Origin: Prevotella sp. E13-17
GTDB lineage: Bacteria; Bacteroidota; Bacteroidia; Bacteroidales; Bacteroidaceae
Length of the DNA stretch: 64,000 nucleotides
NCBI RefSeq assembly: GCF_022024035.1
Contig: NZ_CP091787.1
Coordinates: 1,612,001 to 1,676,000, forward strand
Direction: 5' to 3'
A program made the position numbers and the translations under genes. The notes below the pieces were generated by a model that ran no database searches, had not been told where the DNA came from, and saw only the letters and a program-made list of their open reading frames with translations. Of this stretch, positions 41,428-50,707 are shown one piece after another. Numbering within the stretch: position 1 is the stretch's first letter; each line of letters begins with the position of its first letter.

Positions 41428-43239
41428 TTATTTGAGGGGATCTAAAAGGCGAACGCCACCTTTATCGGCTGACGAAACACTTTGTGCATAAGCACGTAAT
41501 GCTTTGGAAACTATTCTGTTGCGTCTTAATGGCTGCTGCTCACGTTTGGCCAATTCTTCGTCGCTTAACTTCACGTTGATGCTACGCGAAGGTATGTCTA
41601 TCACAATGATGTCACCGTCTTTTATCTTGCCGATGTTGCCACCGCTAGCAGCCTCTGGCGAGATATGACCGATGCTGAGTCCGCTGGTTCCACCAGAGAA
41701 GCGTCCATCGGTAATCAACGCACATTCTTTTCCCATATGCATTGATTTGATATAGGAGGTGGGGTAGAGCATCTCTTGCATGCCTGGGCCACCTTTAGGA
41801 CCTTCGTGAGTGATAACCACACAGTCGCCCTTTTTTACACGACCACCGAGAATGCCCTCGCAGGCATCTTCCTGTGAGTCGAACACCACTGCGGGACCTT
41901 CGAAGTGCCACAATGCTTCGTCCACGCCAGCCGTCTTAACTACGCAGCCATCCTGGGCTATGTTGCCAAAGAGCACAGCCAGACCGCCGTCTTTCGTATA
42001 GGCATGCTCAAGGTCACGGATACAACCAGCAGTGCGGTCGGTGTCGAGTGTTTCATAGCATTCCGACTGCGATCCCATCTTTGTCGAGAAACGATTGCCG
42101 GGAGCCGAGTGATATATGCGACTGGCTTCTGTATCGACAGAACCGTCAACGATTGAATATTTTTTAAGAGCTTCGCCCAGCGTCATTCCATCAACGCGTG
42201 GTGCACTGGTGTCAATGAGGTCGCCCTTGTTCAGTTCGTTTAATATGCCTAAGATGCCACCAGCACGGTTGCACTCTTGTACGCTGTATTTCTGCGTGTT
42301 GGGGGCAAGCTTACACAGACAAGGCACACGACGGCTCAGTGCATCTATATCCTTCATGCTGAAGTCGGCTTCGGCCTCCTGAGCCACAGCCAGCAAGTGA
42401 AGCACTGTATTGGTAGAACCACCCATGGCTATGTCAAGTGCCATAGCGTTCATAAAAGCCTTGCGTGTAGCAATGTTGCGCGGTAGCACACTCTCGTCGC
42501 CATCCTCATAGTAGGCAAGGGCATTCTTAACAATCTGGCGTGCTGCCTGTTTGAATAACTCTATGCGGTTGGTATGGGTTGCCAGAATGGTACCATTGCC
42601 AGGCAGCGAAAGACCGATGGCCTCGGTGAGTGAGTTCATGGAGTTGGCGGTAAACATGCCCGAACAACTGCCGCACCCCGGACAAGCACAGTTTTCAATC
42701 TGGGCCATCTCTTCATCGCTGACGCTTGGGTCGGCTCCTTTCACCATTGCGGTGATGAGATCGGCATTCTCGCCATGCCAACGACCTGCCTCCATAGGAC
42801 CGCCAGAACAGAATACTGCGGGGATATTCAGTCGCATGGCAGCCATCAGCATGCCAGGTGTCACCTTGTCGCAGTTTGAGATGCAAATCATGGCATCGGC
42901 TTTATGCGCATTGACCATATATTCTACTGAGTCTGCAATAATGTCGCGCGAGGGCAGCGAATAGAGCATACCATCATGGCCCATCGCGATACCATCGTCA
43001 ATGGCTATCGTGTTAAACTCGGCTGCATAGCAGCCCATTTTCTCAATCTCTTCTCTAACAATCTGTCCTATCTCGTGGAGATGGGTGTGACCTGGTACGA
43101 ACTGGGTGAATGAGTTGACAATAGCAATGATGGGCTTGCCAAATTGTTCACGCTTCATTCCTGTGGCCACCCACAAGGCGCGGGCACCTGCCATTCGTCT
43201 GCCTTCAGTGCAGACGCTACTTCTCAATGGATGCTTCAT
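41428..43239 (-). CDS. ilvD: Dihydroxy-acid dehydratase
   Basis: 603 residues. Iron-sulphur dehydratase of branched-chain amino acid synthesis, converting 2,3-dihydroxy acids to 2-keto acids. Visible motifs: [23 protein letters not shown] and [17 protein letters not shown] (cluster cysteines). It is the first gene of ilvD-ilvB-ilvN-thioesterase. Only 36 nt separate it from the upstream PBP1A gene, so it may be read through from there or use a promoter inside that gene; no leader attenuator is possible in that space. Confidence 0.96.
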   Translation of the reverse strand: MKHPLRSSVCTEGRRMAGARALWVATGMKREQFGKPIIAIVNSFTQFVPGHTHLHEIGQIVREEIEKMGCYAAEFNTIAIDDGIAMGHDGMLYSLPSRDIIADSVEYMVNAHKADAMICISNCDKVTPGMLMAAMRLNIPAVFCSGGPMEAGRWHGENADLITAMVKGADPSVSDEEMAQIENCACPGCGSCSGMFTANSMNSLTEAIGLSLPGNGTILATHTNRIELFKQAARQIVKNALAYYEDGDESVLPRNIATRKAFMNAMALDIAMGGSTNTVLHLLAVAQEAEADFSMKDIDALSRRVPCLCKLAPNTQKYSVQECNRAGGILGILNELNKGDLIDTSAPRVDGMTLGEALKKYSIVDGSVDTEASRIYHSAPGNRFSTKMGSQSECYETLDTDRTAGCIRDLEHAYTKDGGLAVLFGNIAQDGCVVKTAGVDEALWHFEGPAVVFDSQEDACEGILGGRVKKGDCVVITHEGPKGGPGMQEMLYPTSYIKSMHMGKECALITDGRFSGGTSGLSIGHISPEAASGGNIGKIKDGDIIVIDIPSRSINVKLSDEELAKREQQPLRRNRIVSKALRAYAQSVSSADKGGVRLLDPLK

Positions 43240-43275
43240 CTCTAGTTAGTTATATCGTGTAATAATTGTTTTTGT

Positions 43276-45615
43276 TTACTGTGGCATATCGCCAATATTA
43301 GTGTTGTGCCCCTCTTGCTCCTCGTCAACAGGTGTCATGTCGTCCTCGCTGCCACATGGATTGAAGCCTATAGGCAGGTCGAACTGATCCTGTTGTGTGT
43401 AACCCAGTTCGGGAGTGGCATAAATCTTATTCATGTAGATGGCGAAGATGGGCAATGCCATTGAGGCACCTTGACCATAGGTCATTGAGTCGAAGTGGAT
43501 ATCGCGATCGTCGCCGCCAACCCAGCAGCCCGAAACCAGTTTCGGGGCAATGCCCATAAACCATCCGTCGCTATTGCTGTTGGTGGTACCGGTCTTGCCG
43601 CCCAATGGGGCAGTGATATTATATCGGAAGCGCAGACGTCCGCCAGTACCGCCATCGATGACCGCACGCAGCATGTCGATCATTTTGTCGGCACTCTCGC
43701 CGCTGATCACCTCGTTCATGCGTGGCTTGAATTCGGCTACCACATTACCTTCGGAATCAACTATACGAGTGACGTAGAGTGGTGCCGAGCGTACGCCGTG
43801 GTTGACAAATGCCGTATAGGCACTGACCATCTCGGCCACCGTTATCTCACATGGTCCCAGACATAGTGCCAAAGATGGAACAATCTCTGGATTGCGTATG
43901 CCGTAGCGCTTCAGCAGATCGGCAAAGTTTCGGGGCCCCCAACGGTCTATTAAATAGGCCGAAATCCAGTTGTTTGACTGCTGCAAACCCCACTTAAGGG
44001 ACACCATTTCTCCATAGCGCGAACGACTGCCGTTGCGGGGTGTCCATGCTTGTCCGGCATCGGTATAGTAGGTGCGTTGCTCGTTGGGAGCCTCGGTACA
44101 TGGTGTCATGCCGTTCTCCATGGCCAACGAGTAGAGGAATGGCTTGATGGTAGAACCTACCTGGCGGCGACCTTCGGTTGCCATGTCATAGGTGAAGTGC
44201 TGGAAGTTTAGACCGCCCACATAAGCTTTTACATAACCATTCTTCGGATCCATACTGAAGAAGCCTGTGCGCAGAAACGTCTTATAGTAACGGATAGAGT
44301 CCATTGGGGTCATAATTGTGTCTTTCTCGCCACGATAGGTGAAGACGGTCATTTCGGTCTTTGTGTTGAAGGCCTGGTCTATCTCCTTCTGCGAAGCCCC
44401 TGCAGCTTTCATTGCACGGTAGCGTTCGCTTTGACGCACGTTGCGCTGCAGGATGCGTTGTACTTCCTCTTCAGATAGAGAACTGGAGTAGGGCGCATTG
44501 CGTTTATACTTGAGCGACTGATTGAATGCTGGTTGCAGGTAGCCTACCACGTGCTGATAGCATGCGTCTTCGGCATATTGTTGCATACGCGAGTCAATGG
44601 TGGTATAGACCTTCAGACCGTCGGTATAAATGTTGTAGTAGCTGCCATCACGCTTTTTGTTTTTGTTGCACCAGCCAAACAATGGGTCTTGTTCCCAAGC
44701 CAGCGAGTCGAGATAGAAGTTCACATATCCCCACTCGGGATAGTTGTCGCGTTGGGGTTTCTTGGCCATCATGTAGCGGCGCAGGAAATCGCGGAAATAA
44801 GTGGCGCTTCCAGCATTGTGGTCTGCAACGTGGAATCGCAGGCTCAGTGGTACCTGACAGCAGCTGTCAAACTCTTCTTCGGTGATATAGTTCTCCTTCA
44901 GCATTTGTCCCAGCACGACATTGCGGCGCTCAAGACAACGCTCTGGATAGCGACGAGGATTAAAGTATGAGGGATTCTTGCACATACCCACCAGTGTGGC
45001 GGCTTCGGTCAGCGTCAGTTCTGATGGTTCTTTTGAGAAATAAGTGTTGGCTGCCGTCTTAATACCAACCGCGTTGTGCAAGAAGTCGAAATAATTGAGA
45101 TACATGGCGATAATCTCGTCTTTCGTATAGTATCGCTCCAGTTTGACGGCTATCACCCACTCAATGGGCTTCTGGAAGGCGCGTTCCATGCTGTTCTTGG
45201 CTACATCGCTGAATAGCTGTTTGGCCAGTTGCTGGGTGATGGTCGAACCGCCACCAGCGTTCTTCTGTCCTAACAACCCGCGCTTGATGATGGCACGCCC
45301 CAGTGCATAGAAATCAACCCCTGAGTGTTCATAAAAACGAGCATCTTCGGTGGCTACCAATGCATTGACAAGTGTTTCTGGTAGGTCGGAATAGTTGACC
45401 ATGACACGATTTTCGCGGCTCATACTCCATGTTCCCAATAGTTTGTTATCACAAGAAATTACCTGTGTGGCATAGCGGCTGATAGGATTTTGAAGGTCTT
45501 CAATGGGGGGCATGTAGCCAATATATCCATTTGATATGGCCCAAAAACATGCTGCAGTTGACAAAACAATGAAAGTCAACGCTGACCACAAGGTGATTAC
45601 AAACCTTTTTCTCAT
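43276..45615 (-). CDS. mrcA: Penicillin-binding protein 1A, bifunctional
   Basis: 779 residues. One N-terminal membrane helix (about 6-28). The GT51 glycosyltransferase domain (about 55-235) contains TEDARFYEHSGVD and GGGSTITQQLAKQLF. The transpeptidase domain has the Ser/Lys box GSTIKPF (nucleophile Ser), the SNN box in LQQSNNW and the KTG box in GGKTGTTNSNSDGWF. It polymerises and cross-links peptidoglycan in the periplasm. The promoter box TATTTTTG lies upstream at 45653-45660. Confidence 0.95.
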   Translation of the reverse strand: MRKRFVITLWSALTFIVLSTAACFWAISNGYIGYMPPIEDLQNPISRYATQVISCDNKLLGTWSMSRENRVMVNYSDLPETLVNALVATEDARFYEHSGVDFYALGRAIIKRGLLGQKNAGGGSTITQQLAKQLFSDVAKNSMERAFQKPIEWVIAVKLERYYTKDEIIAMYLNYFDFLHNAVGIKTAANTYFSKEPSELTLTEAATLVGMCKNPSYFNPRRYPERCLERRNVVLGQMLKENYITEEEFDSCCQVPLSLRFHVADHNAGSATYFRDFLRRYMMAKKPQRDNYPEWGYVNFYLDSLAWEQDPLFGWCNKNKKRDGSYYNIYTDGLKVYTTIDSRMQQYAEDACYQHVVGYLQPAFNQSLKYKRNAPYSSSLSEEEVQRILQRNVRQSERYRAMKAAGASQKEIDQAFNTKTEMTVFTYRGEKDTIMTPMDSIRYYKTFLRTGFFSMDPKNGYVKAYVGGLNFQHFTYDMATEGRRQVGSTIKPFLYSLAMENGMTPCTEAPNEQRTYYTDAGQAWTPRNGSRSRYGEMVSLKWGLQQSNNWISAYLIDRWGPRNFADLLKRYGIRNPEIVPSLALCLGPCEITVAEMVSAYTAFVNHGVRSAPLYVTRIVDSEGNVVAEFKPRMNEVISGESADKMIDMLRAVIDGGTGGRLRFRYNITAPLGGKTGTTNSNSDGWFMGIAPKLVSGCWVGGDDRDIHFDSMTYGQGASMALPIFAIYMNKIYATPELGYTQQDQFDLPIGFNPCGSEDDMTPVDEEQEGHNTNIGDMPQ

Positions 45616-45652
45616 ATCTTCTTTTCTCTGTATTCACAATCGTTTCAGCCCG

Positions 45653-45660
45653 CAAAAATA
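45653..45660 (-). promoter_or_regulatory. -7 box of the PBP1A gene
   Basis: Minus strand reads TATTTTTG, about 37 nt before the ATG. Confidence 0.5.
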
Positions 45661-45708
45661 CTAAGTTTTTCCGATATAAGCAAATTTTAGGCTTAAATAA
45701 TAAAAAGA

Positions 45709-45742
45709 AGGGCAGTGATGTTTTTTCCTACATCACCGCCCT
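45709..45742 (-). terminator. Terminator of the rprXY operon
   Basis: AGGGCaGTGATGT pairs with ACATCACcGCCCT; the minus-strand transcript then runs into TTCTTTTTATTATT. Confidence 0.85.
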
Positions 45743-45776
45743 GTTTGTGGGTTCCTATTCCTCTTTGAAGGATGTT

Positions 45777-46475
45777 TTACTGCTCTTCGGGAGTAATCAA
45801 CTTGTATCCCTTGCCGTGAATATTGATGATTTCAATCTGTGGATCGTCTTTCAGGTGCTTGCGCAGTTTAGTGATGTAAACGTCCATAGAACGTGCATTG
45901 AAATAATTGTCGTCAATCCAGATTGTCTTCAGTGCAAAGTCGCGCTGCAGGATCTCGTTGGCATGCGAGCAAAGCAGTGCTAACAGCTCGTTTTCCTTGG
46001 TGGTCAGTTTCGTCTGTTTGTCACCCATCGTGAGCAGTTGCTTCTGGGTGTCAAACAAGAAGTTGCCGATGTGATAGAGTGTTGACTCTTTTGTCTTTTT
46101 GCCATGTACGCGACGTAGGATAGCCTCAATACGAAATACAAGTTCTTCCATAGAGAAGGGTTTCGTGATGTAGTCGTCGGCGCCCAACTTAAAACCTTCG
46201 AGGATGTCTTCTTTCAGGGTCTTTGCCGTCAGGAAGATGATAGGCATGTCGGCATTGGCGCTACGAATTTCCTGTGCCAAAGTGAAACCGTCTTTCTTTG
46301 GCATCATCACATCAAGCACGCAGATGTCAAACTTTGTTTTCATGAATGCTTTAAAACCAGCATCGCCATCAGGACAGAGCTCAGCTTCGAAGCCTTTTGC
46401 TGCCAAGTACTCGCGAAGCAACATGCCGAGGTTTTCATCGTCCTCGCAAAGCAAGATTTTCAGTTTGTCTTCCAT
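45777..46475 (-). CDS. rprY: OmpR-family response regulator, RprY-like
   Basis: 232 residues. Receiver domain (1-120) with acidic pair EDD at 11-13, phospho-acceptor Asp in ICVLDVMMPKKDG (Asp near 55) and Lys in YITKPFS. The C-terminal winged-helix domain (about 130-230) has LLALLCSHANEILQRDFALKTIW and RSMDVYITKLRKHLKDDP. Strongly resembles Bacteroides RprY. It lies downstream of the kinase gene, with 123 nt between that include a G-rich stretch (46508-46515). Confidence 0.93.
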   Translation of the reverse strand: MEDKLKILLCEDDENLGMLLREYLAAKGFEAELCPDGDAGFKAFMKTKFDICVLDVMMPKKDGFTLAQEIRSANADMPIIFLTAKTLKEDILEGFKLGADDYITKPFSMEELVFRIEAILRRVHGKKTKESTLYHIGNFLFDTQKQLLTMGDKQTKLTTKENELLALLCSHANEILQRDFALKTIWIDDNYFNARSMDVYITKLRKHLKDDPQIEIINIHGKGYKLITPEEQ

Positions 46476-46598
46476 AATTTTCTTCTCTTTTTGTCCCCTA
46501 TGTGGGGGTGGGGGAATGAACGTATGTCCCTATCCTCCGAGTTAATACTATAATATTTGTTTCTCTCTCTTTGTTTCTTTGCACCTATATAGAAAGGA

Positions 46599-48167
46599 CT
46601 AGTTAGAACTGTTTTCTTTCAATACGGGTAATTTGACGATAAACTTGGTGCCTCGTCCGATTTCGCTCTCACATTTGATTTCACCATCGTGCAGATTGAT
46701 AATCTTTTTGACGTAGGCCAAACCAAGGCCAAAGCCTTTCACGTCATGTACATTGCCTGTATGAACGCGATAAAACTTGTCGAACACTTTCTTCACGTTT
46801 TCTTTCTTAATACCAAGTCCGTTGTCTTCGATGCTGAAACACAGCAGGTCGCTACCTTCGTTCCATGTGCGGATATGGATATTGACGGGCTCGTCGGGCT
46901 TACGATACTTGACTGCATTGTCCATCAGATTGGTTATGGAGTTCTGGAAGTGCACCTCGTCAACATAGATGGCAGAGTCGATGGCTTCTATTTCTGTTGT
47001 AATTTTACCTCCGGTATGCTCTACGCGCAGGTTGAAACTGCTGGCTGTCTGCTCAAGCAGTTCGTTGAGGTCCAGTTCCTTCTTTTTGAAAGAGGCCGTC
47101 TTTCTGTCGAACATTGACATCTGGAGCACTTTCTCTACCAAGAAGCGCAGTCGTTTTGACTCGTCGTTAATCACACCGCTAAGGTGCTTCATCATGGTTT
47201 GACTCTTGGTCACACTGTCGTCGTTCATCATCTGTGCGGCCAGCGAGATGCTCGAAATTGGTGTCTTCAGCTCATGTGTCATGTTGTTGATGAAGTCGTT
47301 TTTAATCTCTGTGTAACGCTTCTGACGGAAGATTACTACTATTGTGAAGATAAATGTGAGCAGCAGTACCATGGTGAAAATCAGAGCCGGAATCATGAAT
47401 CTGATAGACGAGAAGATGTATGAGCTCATGTCAGGGAAGTGGATCTTCACCACGCCCATTCTCGATGATGGGTCATTGCGGTAGAGCGTCTGTGTGTAGG
47501 TGTATTCGTCGCCTTCATCAGTATAGTCTGGACAGCGGTAAATCTCTCGTCCATCGGCCGTAGAAACGGTGAAGTGATAGGGGATGCTGATGCCGTTGTT
47601 CATAAGCTCAGAACGAATGTCCTGATCCAGCAACTTGAAGTTGATGCGCTCTTTCAACGGTTTCTCGCTGGCTGTGTACAGGATATTATAAACAACTTCG
47701 TCAAGCAGTGCTTTTTGATAGACATATCGATTGCGCACTATTTCCTGTAGTGTCTTGGCTGCTTCCAATTTCTGGTTCTTGTCCGTGTGCATGATCATTG
47801 CCTTTGGTACGGAGGCTGGCTTAGTGGTGAACGTCTTGAGTTCGAAAGCCGAATAAAAAGTTCCGTCGTCGGCAGAAACTGAGAATTGGTGGGCTTGCTG
47901 AATAGAGCCATCAAGGCTGTTCACGATGATAGAGTCTTGTGTGACCGCTTTACGCTCTACATCGTTGACGTCTTTCTCCAGATAACGCAGCGTCTCGTTC
48001 AGTTCCAAGTTGCGTGATGCCTGATAAAGACTTCGTGTTACGCTTTCATCGAACTGTTCTTTCTTCATCTTCGCCATCTCTTCGATGTAGGAGATCTGCA
48101 GAAAAAGCAGTCCTAAGAACGAGGTCACCATGACGGCAGCTATGATCCATATTGTAGATTTCTTCAT
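46599..48167 (-). CDS. rprX: Sensor histidine kinase, RprX-like
   Basis: 522 residues, inner membrane. Two transmembrane helices (about 7-27 and 260-282) flank a periplasmic sensor region. The HisKA domain has MTHELKTPISSISLAAQMM (phospho-acceptor His near 306) and the ATPase has N-box NSITNLMDNAVKY, DNGLGIKKENVKKVFDKFYRV and GFGLGLAYVKKII. It is the partner of the downstream response regulator and is preceded by its own TATCTTTG box. The RprX/Y pair is known in Bacteroides; its signal is not certain. Confidence 0.92.
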   Translation of the reverse strand: MKKSTIWIIAAVMVTSFLGLLFLQISYIEEMAKMKKEQFDESVTRSLYQASRNLELNETLRYLEKDVNDVERKAVTQDSIIVNSLDGSIQQAHQFSVSADDGTFYSAFELKTFTTKPASVPKAMIMHTDKNQKLEAAKTLQEIVRNRYVYQKALLDEVVYNILYTASEKPLKERINFKLLDQDIRSELMNNGISIPYHFTVSTADGREIYRCPDYTDEGDEYTYTQTLYRNDPSSRMGVVKIHFPDMSSYIFSSIRFMIPALIFTMVLLLTFIFTIVVIFRQKRYTEIKNDFINNMTHELKTPISSISLAAQMMNDDSVTKSQTMMKHLSGVINDESKRLRFLVEKVLQMSMFDRKTASFKKKELDLNELLEQTASSFNLRVEHTGGKITTEIEAIDSAIYVDEVHFQNSITNLMDNAVKYRKPDEPVNIHIRTWNEGSDLLCFSIEDNGLGIKKENVKKVFDKFYRVHTGNVHDVKGFGLGLAYVKKIINLHDGEIKCESEIGRGTKFIVKLPVLKENSSN

Positions 48168-48194
48168 CTTCTCTGCTGTTTAATAACGTCGTTG

Positions 48195-48202
48195 CAAAGA
48201 TA
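48195..48202 (-). promoter_or_regulatory. -7 box of rprX
   Basis: Minus strand TATCTTTG, 27 nt upstream of the ATG. Confidence 0.6.
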
Positions 48203-48337
48203 ACTTAAAATCCTAATCGTGATACTATTTAAGTTAAATATTTCCGTTAAATTTAACGATATTAACTAAAAACTGATTATTTAGTTTTATATATTATTCT
48301 TGATATTGCAAAATCGAATTTGTTGTGCCACATAAGA

Positions 48338-48373
48338 AAAGAGACTTTAAGCTGTTCAGCCTAAAGTCTCTTT
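48338..48373 (-). terminator. Terminator of the EF-G-like gene
   Basis: AAAGAGACTTTA (48338 on) pairs with the complementary AAAGTCTCTTT ending at 48373, with an inner GCTG/CAGC stem. It lies 30 nt beyond the stop codon. Confidence 0.85.
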
Positions 48374-48402
48374 GTTCAAAAAACTTATTCGATAAATGAA
48401 TG

Positions 48403-50562
48403 TCAGTCTTCGTCCTTGGTTTCTGCCTCGTGCTCTTTGATGAGTTGCTGCTGTATGTCGTTTGGCACAAGTTCGTAGCTTGCAAACTTGGTGGTAAACG
48501 AAGCACGACCGCCCGTGATAGAGCTCAGTGCGATTGAATAGTTAGAGAGCTCTTTCAAAGGAATCTTGGCAGACAATTTCTGATAGCCAGCCTCAGTATC
48601 CATGCCCATAATAATGGCTCGGCGTCCTTGCAGGTCACTCATCACATCGCCCATATAGTCGGCAGGAACATAGACCTCCAAGTCGTAGATAGGTTCGAGT
48701 ACCTTTGGACCTGCTTCGCGGAAAGCTGCTGAGAATGCATTGCGTGCTGCGAGCATAAATGAGAGCTCGTTAGAGTCAACGGGGTGCATCTTGCCGTCGT
48801 AAACAATCACGCGTACATCGCGAGCATAAGAACCGGTCAGTGGGCCTTGTTCCATGCGCTCCATCACACCCTTCAGGATGGCAGGCATGAAACGCATATC
48901 GATGGCACCGCCTACTACAGAGTTGATGAATACTAGCTTGCCGCCCCATTCCAGATCAATCTCTTCTTTGCCTTTAATGTTCATCTTGAACTCTTGGCCG
49001 TTGATTTTGAACGATGTCGGATCGGGCATACCGTCAGCATAGGGTTCTACAATCAGGTGTACTTCGCCAAACTGTCCGGCACCGCCCGACTGTTTCTTAT
49101 GGCGATAGTCGGCACGAGCCATCTTGGTGATTGTCTCACGATATGGAATCTTGGGCTCCAGATATTCAATCTTGATTTTCTCGTTGTTCTCCATACGCCA
49201 TTTTAAAGTGCGCAGGTGGAATTCTCCCTGACCGTGGACAATAATCTGACGCAGTTCCTTCGATTGTTCTACAACCCATGTGGGATCTTCCTGACGCATT
49301 TTGGTCAGGGCAACCATCATTTTCTCGGTCTCGGCTTCATTGACAGCCTTGATGGCACGCGAGTACTTGGAGTTGGGATATTTAATGAAATCGTAGCGCC
49401 ACTCGCAGTCTTTACCGTTCAGGGCATTGCCGGTCTTCACATCTTTCAGTTTCACGGTGCAACCGATGTCTCCAGCTTTCAGCTCGTCAATGGGTATGCG
49501 GTTGGCGCCTGCACATGCGTAAATAGTGCCGATACGCTCCTTAGAACCACGGTCGGCATTGGTCAAGTCGTCGCCACTCTTTACAGAGCCGCTCATCACC
49601 TTGAAGTATTGTACTTCACCAATGTGAGGTTCAACACCTGTTTTGAAGAAATAAAGTGAAGTAGGACCAGTGCAGTCGGGAGACACTTCTTCGCCACGTG
49701 TGTTGCGCACCTTTGGCATCTCACTGACGAAAGGCACAACGTTGCCCAGGAACTCCATCAGGCGACGAACGCCCATATCCTTGCCTGCACATACGCAGAA
49801 CACGGGGAAGATGCTGCGGGTGACAAGTCCTTTGCGGATACCTTCGCGCATCTCGTCTTCTGTAAGGTTCTCACTTTCGAAGAATTTCTCCATCAGCGTG
49901 TCATCATTGGCGGCAGCAGCCTCAACGAGAGCAGCATGAAGTTCTTTGGCTTTCTCCATCTGGTCGGCTGGAATATCCTCAATGATAGGAGCACCACCTT
50001 CGGGCTTCCATGAGTATTTCTTCATTAGCAGCACATCGATAACGGCATTGAAGTCTGGACCTGTTGTGATTGGATACTGTACGGGTACGCATTTCTCACC
50101 ATAGATTTCCTTCATACTGTTCAGAATGGTGTCGAAGTCGCAATGCTCTTTGTCCAGCTGGTTCACTAAGAAGATGACAGGCTTCTGCAACTTTTCGGTA
50201 TAGCGGAAAGCATTTTGTGTACCAACCTCGGGACCATACTGACCATTGATGAGAATGACGGCCTGATCGGTGACGTTCAGTGCTGTGATTGCTCCTCCAA
50301 CAAAGTCGTCGGAACCCGGACAGTCGATGATATTCAGTTTCTTATTGTTCCATTCTACATGAAAAACAGTAGAGAACACCGAGTAGCCATATTCCTGTTC
50401 GACGGGGAAATAATCGCTCATGGTGTTCTTACCCTCTACGGTGCCGCGACGCTTAATGATGCCGGCCTCGTAAACCATTGCTTCGGCAAGAGTAGTCTTG
50501 CCGCTACCCGCACTGCCAAGCAATGCAATGTTTTTAATTTCGTTTGTCTGATAAACTTTCAT
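48403..50562 (-). CDS. Elongation factor G paralogue (EF-G2 type)
   Basis: 719 residues with all five EF-G domains: GTPase (about 1-275), domain II (about 290-390), domains III-V to the end. The GTPase motifs are atypical: P-loop GSAGSGKTT (16-24) instead of HIDAGKTT, switch II DCPGS (80-84) with Ser in place of the catalytic His of DTPGH, and NQLD (134-137) instead of NKMD. Bacteroides carry an EF-G2 reported to support translation without GTP hydrolysis, and these changes fit that type. It would act on ribosomes, perhaps under nutrient limitation. It is monocistronic. Confidence 0.9.
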   Translation of the reverse strand: MKVYQTNEIKNIALLGSAGSGKTTLAEAMVYEAGIIKRRGTVEGKNTMSDYFPVEQEYGYSVFSTVFHVEWNNKKLNIIDCPGSDDFVGGAITALNVTDQAVILINGQYGPEVGTQNAFRYTEKLQKPVIFLVNQLDKEHCDFDTILNSMKEIYGEKCVPVQYPITTGPDFNAVIDVLLMKKYSWKPEGGAPIIEDIPADQMEKAKELHAALVEAAAANDDTLMEKFFESENLTEDEMREGIRKGLVTRSIFPVFCVCAGKDMGVRRLMEFLGNVVPFVSEMPKVRNTRGEEVSPDCTGPTSLYFFKTGVEPHIGEVQYFKVMSGSVKSGDDLTNADRGSKERIGTIYACAGANRIPIDELKAGDIGCTVKLKDVKTGNALNGKDCEWRYDFIKYPNSKYSRAIKAVNEAETEKMMVALTKMRQEDPTWVVEQSKELRQIIVHGQGEFHLRTLKWRMENNEKIKIEYLEPKIPYRETITKMARADYRHKKQSGGAGQFGEVHLIVEPYADGMPDPTSFKINGQEFKMNIKGKEEIDLEWGGKLVFINSVVGGAIDMRFMPAILKGVMERMEQGPLTGSYARDVRVIVYDGKMHPVDSNELSFMLAARNAFSAAFREAGPKVLEPIYDLEVYVPADYMGDVMSDLQGRRAIIMGMDTEAGYQKLSAKIPLKELSNYSIALSSITGGRASFTTKFASYELVPNDIQQQLIKEHEAETKDED

Positions 50563-50669
50563 TAGTGTTACAGGTTTTAGTTATTAATATTATTTGGTAA
50601 TTCTTTTTCTCACCCTTAGGTTTGAGGCCTCTAAAGTACGCATTTTCTGTCTAAATACCAAAAAAAACT

Positions 50670-50699
50670 TTTGAAAATTAAACAAAATTAGTAATTTTG
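50670..50699 (+). promoter_or_regulatory. hemW promoter
   Basis: TTTG (50670-50673) and TAATTTTG (50692-50699) with an 18-nt spacer. Transcription should start within a few nucleotides of the ATG at 50708, giving an almost leaderless mRNA. Confidence 0.65.
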
Positions 50700-50707
50700 C
50701 AACTGTT

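Noticed and set aside
43240..43275. A leader-peptide attenuator or riboswitch before ilvD
   Set aside because: Only 36 nt separate it from the PBP1A stop codon, with no hairpin pair or run of Ile/Val codons.
46500..46520. The G-rich tract between rprX and rprY as a copy of the element hairpin
   Set aside because: It shares only GGGGGTGGGGG character, without the flanking 35 bp or the 22-bp array.
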